This document shows, in pieces, positions 60,871 to 64,000 of a stretch of 64,000 nt of DNA (position 1 is its first letter; the number at the start of each line of letters is the position of its first letter). The stretch is from Roseburia_C amylophila. Lineage in GTDB: Bacteria > Bacillota > Clostridia > Lachnospirales > Lachnospiraceae. The DNA is taken from contig NZ_JAOQKI010000006.1 of assembly GCF_025567465.1 (NCBI RefSeq), positions 62,001 to 126,000 of the forward strand. Reading direction: 5' to 3'. A model generated the notes under the pieces. That model made no database searches and had not been told where the DNA came from. It was given only the letters and a program-made list of their open reading frames with translations. A program made the translations under genes and the position numbers.

Positions 60871-63016
60871 TCTTCATTTCTCCTGTTCCTGTTGCCTCTG
60901 CCAATTCAAAATCGATGGTTCTTACAATTTCATCCACACCGATTACCCGGATATATACCTTCTGTCCCAGCTTGTAATGGCGGTTTGTTACTTCGCCCAC
61001 CAGTTCAAAAGTGTCTTCAAAATACTGATAATAATCATCGGTAAGACTGGTTACATGCACAAGCCCTTCCACGGTATTTGGCAATTCTACATACATTCCA
61101 TAGGATGTCACCCCGGAAATAACGCCTTCATAGACTTCTCCGATATGCTCTACCATATACTGTGCTTTTTTCAGCTTCTCAGTCTCACGCTCTGCCTCAT
61201 CTGCCCGACGTTCTGTCTCGCTGGAATGCTTGGCTACTTCCGGCAGAATCGTTTCGTAATGCGCCATCCGCTTATGATTCATCCTGCCCCGCAATGTTTC
61301 CTTGATGATACGGTGTATCTGTAAATCAGGATAACGGCGAATTGGCGATGTAAAATGACAATAGCAGCTTGCTGCCAGTCCGAAATGTCCGGTGTTTTCT
61401 GTGGTATATTTCGCCTGTTTCATGGAGCGGAGGGTCAGCCGGCTGATTAATGCTTCCTCCGGTGTTCCTTCGATTTTTCCTAACAGCTTCTGCAATTCCT
61501 TCGGGTGAATTTCCTCCTGGCTGATATGCAGTGTATATCCGAAATTTCCAATTAACGTTGCAAGTTTTCGGATTTTTTCTTCGTCCGGTGTCTCATGGGT
61601 ACGATAGAGAAATGGTATCTCCTGCCAGAAAAATTCCTGCGCCACCGTCTCATTGGCAATCAGCATAAAATCTTCAATTAATTTTGTAGCTGTATTTCTG
61701 TCGTATGGCTTGATTTCCAATGGTCTTCCATTTTTATCCAAAAGGATTTTCGTTTCCGGGAAATCAAAATCAATCGAGCCGCGTTTCATACGATTCCCTC
61801 GAAGCAGTGCTGCCAGCTCTCCCATTTTTTCAAACATCGGAACCAGTTCCCGATATGCTGAAATTGTTTCTTCGTTATGGTCTTCTAAAATTTCTTTTAC
61901 CGCTGTATAAGTCATTCTGCGGTCAATTTTTACCACAGACTCTACAATTTTATGGTCAATGACCTTGCCCTTCGGGTTAATGGTCATGATGCAGCTCAAT
62001 GCCAGCCGGTTCTCTCCTGCATTCAGGGAACAGATTCCATTGGACAATGCATGGGGCAGCATCGGAATCACGCGGTCAACGAGATATACACTGGTTCCGC
62101 GGTTCAATGCCTCCACATCCAGTGCGCTGTGCTCCTGCACATAATTGGACACATCTGCAATGTGAACGCCCAGAATATAATTTTCTCCATCCATAGTAAG
62201 GGATACCGCATCATCCAAATCTTTGGAGTCTTCTCCGTCGATTGTCACCATCTGCCAGTCCCGCAAGTCTTCCCTGCCTGCCATATCAGCCTCACTGACT
62301 TCTTTGGCTACATTTTCCACCTGTTTCATAATCTTCGGTGCAAATTCTGTCGGCAGGTCAAAGCCTCTTACAATGGACAAAATATCTGTTCCCGGGTCAT
62401 TGATATGACCAAGTATTTCAACAATTTTTCCTTCCGGTTTCTTACCGTTTTTACCATAATCGGTAATCTCAACGACAACTTTGTGTCCATCTACTGCTCC
62501 TTTGGAACGTTCGATTGGAATAAAAATATCCTGCGCCAGCTTCTGGTTATCCGGCACCACAAATCCGAAGTTCTTACTGCTCTGATAAGTTCCGACAATC
62601 TGATGCAGACCTCTGGATATAATTTTTATAATTCTGCCTTCCCGGCGTTTTCCGGTCTTCTGCGGATTTACTGCAACAGATACGGTGTCCATATGCATGG
62701 CTCCGTTGGTATTCTCCTCCGGGATATAGATATCTTCCTCTTCACCCTCTACCGTCACAAAGCCAAAGCCTCTGCTGTTTCCGGTATAAACACCGGTTAA
62801 GAATCTTCCGGAAGCCTTTACATATTTGCCCTTCTGGGTCAGCTCTACCTTGCCTTCTTCCAGCAAAGCATCCAAAACCGCATGCAGCTCTTCCCGCTGC
62901 TCTTTGGATACCTGCAGAATCATTGCAATCTCTTTGGCTTTCATCGGGACATATAAGTCATCACAGATAAACTCATATACAATTTTCTTTCTTTTTTCCA
63001 GTGCTTCTCTATCCAT
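60851..63016 (-). CDS. rnr: Ribonuclease R
   Basis: 3'-5' exoribonuclease that degrades structured and nonstop mRNA; with SmpB and tmRNA it clears stalled messages. About 721 residues from MDREALEKRKKIVYEFI. Order: N-terminal winged helix and cold-shock domains, RNB catalytic domain (GEDSKDLDDAVSLTMDGENY, PMLPHALSNGICSLNAGENR with the acidic active site), and C-terminal S1 (GEVYEGVISGVTSYGMYVEL). A longer open frame to 63109 begins in the loop of a perfect inverted repeat and is not used. AGGAAAG is the ribosome site. Confidence 0.97.
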   Translation of the reverse strand: MDREALEKRKKIVYEFICDDLYVPMKAKEIAMILQVSKEQREELHAVLDALLEEGKVELTQKGKYVKASGRFLTGVYTGNSRGFGFVTVEGEEEDIYIPEENTNGAMHMDTVSVAVNPQKTGKRREGRIIKIISRGLHQIVGTYQSSKNFGFVVPDNQKLAQDIFIPIERSKGAVDGHKVVVEITDYGKNGKKPEGKIVEILGHINDPGTDILSIVRGFDLPTEFAPKIMKQVENVAKEVSEADMAGREDLRDWQMVTIDGEDSKDLDDAVSLTMDGENYILGVHIADVSNYVQEHSALDVEALNRGTSVYLVDRVIPMLPHALSNGICSLNAGENRLALSCIMTINPKGKVIDHKIVESVVKIDRRMTYTAVKEILEDHNEETISAYRELVPMFEKMGELAALLRGNRMKRGSIDFDFPETKILLDKNGRPLEIKPYDRNTATKLIEDFMLIANETVAQEFFWQEIPFLYRTHETPDEEKIRKLATLIGNFGYTLHISQEEIHPKELQKLLGKIEGTPEEALISRLTLRSMKQAKYTTENTGHFGLAASCYCHFTSPIRRYPDLQIHRIIKETLRGRMNHKRMAHYETILPEVAKHSSETERRADEAERETEKLKKAQYMVEHIGEVYEGVISGVTSYGMYVELPNTVEGLVHVTSLTDDYYQYFEDTFELVGEVTNRHYKLGQKVYIRVIGVDEIVRTIDFELAEATGTGEMKNGKRID

Positions 63017-63055
63017 TCTTTTCTTTCCTATTTTTTCTCGCTGCTCATGAAACAA

Positions 63056-63077
63056 AGAATGTGCCTTGTCACATTCT
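63056..63077. other. Small stem-loop in the rnr leader
   Basis: AGAATGTG and CACATTCT pair over CCTTGT. One of three stem-loops between secG and rnr. Confidence 0.6.
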
Positions 63078-63082
63078 CGCGG

Positions 63083-63131
63083 AGCTTTTTTTACTTTACA
63101 GGAAAGCAATTCCTGTAAAGTAAAAAAAGCT
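63083..63131. repeat. Perfect 22-bp inverted repeat in the secG-rnr gap
   Basis: Arms 63083-63104 and 63110-63131 are fully complementary, 5-base loop AGCAA. It includes two 7-base homopolymer T/A runs. The right arm overlaps the T tract and the first bases of the adjacent secG terminator. Confidence 0.92.
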
Positions 63132-63149
63132 GTCGTTCACACGACAGCT
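63122..63149 (-). terminator. Intrinsic terminator after secG
   Basis: Stem AGCTGTCGT and ACGACAGCT over GTGA, followed by TTTTTT. Four bases of this stem are shared with the neighbouring inverted repeat. Confidence 0.93.
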
Positions 63150-63158
63150 CTTTGGTTC

Positions 63159-63398
63159 TTAGAAACTTCCAATATTCAGTACGATGGAAATTAACAGGAA
63201 TAAGATTACCAGTACTCTGGTTACCTTTACCAACATTCCTTCCATAGAACGACCTTTATTCTTGCCCCAATAAGTATCAGCTGCTCCGCTGATTGCTCCG
63301 AGTCCTGCGGACTTACCTTCCTGAAGAAGAATAATTACTGTCAATGCGATACATATAATAATAAATACAACTGTTAAAACCGTTTTTAAAACTGCCAC
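63159..63398 (-). CDS. secG: Preprotein translocase subunit SecG
   Basis: 79 residues from GTG (AVLKTVLTVVFIIICIALTV follows). Two membrane helices with the conserved loop LLQEGKSAGLGAISGAAD; a hydrophobic C-terminal helix LVILFLLISIVLNIG. AGGAGG is 8 bases upstream of this GTG; a GTG three codons earlier overlaps the site. Part of SecYEG. Confidence 0.96.
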   Translation of the reverse strand: MAVLKTVLTVVFIIICIALTVIILLQEGKSAGLGAISGAADTYWGKNKGRSMEGMLVKVTRVLVILFLLISIVLNIGSF

Positions 63399-63440
63399 GA
63401 ATGACACCTCCTGTGGATTTATAATACTCGTAACTTTGAC

Positions 63441-63469
63441 AGTATATCATACACACGAACAAATTACAA
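63441..63469 (-). promoter_or_regulatory. Promoter of secG
   Basis: Minus-strand TTGTAA, 17 bases, TATACT. Confidence 0.7.
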
Positions 63470-63510
63470 CCACTTATTTCGCATTTGTATTGAATTTTTG
63501 CTGAAATCTA

Positions 63511-64000
63511 TTACGATTCTTCGATCCGAATCAGACGATTATATTTTGCCGTCCGCTCACCACGGCACGGTGCTCCGGTTTTAATCAGATCACTGCCAAG
63601 CCCTACTGACAAATCCGCTATGGTCGTATCCTCGGTCTCGCCGCTCCGGTGGGACATGATGGTCTCATAACCATGTTCTTTTGCCATGCGGATGGCTTCC
63701 ATAGTTTCTGAGAGCGTTCCAATCTGGTTTGGCTTAATCAGAATCGCATTACCGCATCCCATGGAAATTCCTTTATTCAGGCGCACCGGATTCGTAACAA
63801 ATAAATCATCGCCTACCAGAATCACTTTATCTCCCACTTTTTCTGTCAGACGTTTCCAGCCATCCCAATCCTCTTCGTCCAACGGGTCTTCAATGGAATA
63901 AATCGGGAAACGGCGAATCATCTTTTCCCAATGAACAATCAGTTCATCCGTGGTATAACGCTTGCCGGATTTTGGCAGATAATATTCTCCCGGAGCATTG
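63511..64000 (-). CDS. eno: Enolase, C-terminal part (gene runs off the right edge)
   Basis: The minus-strand frame is open through the edge; about 163 C-terminal residues are visible. Converts 2-phosphoglycerate to phosphoenolpyruvate in glycolysis. Motifs: YSIEDPLDEEDWDGW (metal ligand Glu), LVGDDLFVTNP (Asp), LIKPNQIGTLSE (catalytic Lys) and SHRSGETEDTTIADL. Ends with GAPCRGERTAKYNRLIRIEE as usual. secG follows ~110 bases later behind its own promoter. Confidence 0.98.
   Translation of the reverse strand, partial: NAPGEYYLPKSGKRYTTDELIVHWEKMIRRFPIYSIEDPLDEEDWDGWKRLTEKVGDKVILVGDDLFVTNPVRLNKGISMGCGNAILIKPNQIGTLSETMEAIRMAKEHGYETIMSHRSGETEDTTIADLSVGLGSDLIKTGAPCRGERTAKYNRLIRIEES

Overview
This 64-kb window looks like the chromosome of a strictly anaerobic, low-to-mid GC Bacillota, most likely a gut Lachnospiraceae or close Clostridia relative. 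Evidence: a one-chain pyruvate:ferredoxin oxidoreductase, an anaerobic ribonucleotide reductase pair (nrdD/nrdG), an iron-dependent alcohol dehydrogenase, the gene order rplS-lepB-rbgA-rnhB-ylqG-ylqH-yraN, the order eno-secG-rnr-smpB-ssrA, and strong AGGAGG ribosome binding sites. Nearly everything is on the minus strand; the only convincing plus-strand genes are an ABC-F ATPase (40231-41871) and an orphan HicB-like gene (59267-59662). Family names come from reading translated motifs by eye; no database search was run.

Layout in ascending coordinates. 1-467: start of a sugar-importer ATPase. 697-6150: housekeeping operon (radical-SAM/DUF512 protein, der, plsY, gpsA, dUTPase-like, phosphoribosyltransferase-like). 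6240-9397: GntR-type regulator, ABC ATPase and permease (YtrA-type operon). 9608-10189: a small soluble receptor-like signalling protein. 10275-17270: PgeF-like protein, yraN, flhB-like and fliK-like orphans, rnhB, two signal peptidases around rbgA, and rplS.

17386-36062 is the accessory highlight: about 18 tightly packed minus-strand genes behind one excellent promoter (36247-36275). In transcription order they are: a signal peptidase I with an N-terminal extension, a 1672-residue LPXTG adhesin, an LPXTG major pilin, two class C sortases, a pilin-like protein without membrane anchor, two short proteins with SipW-type signal peptides, two membrane-anchored surface proteins, a SipW-type signal peptidase, a transglutaminase-like lipoprotein, then a type IV pilus-like set (PilC, four small membrane or pilin-like proteins, PilT). 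This joins a sortase-built pilus, a SipW export module and a reduced type IV pilus module without an internal terminator that I can see.

36457-64000: POR; ABC-F ATPase; a FliD-like orphan; a long inverted repeat abutting ung; hisF/hisH with a large acidic membrane protein; cheV; a lipoprotein and an OmpR-type two-component pair; an SseB-like gene; nrdG/nrdD behind two candidate NrdR boxes; Fe-alcohol dehydrogenase; an LCP cell-wall ligase; a small plus-strand island with HicB and a decayed Xre fragment beside tmRNA; then ssrA, smpB, rnr, secG and the 3' part of eno. SmpB, tmRNA and RNase R together form the trans-translation and nonstop-mRNA decay pathway.
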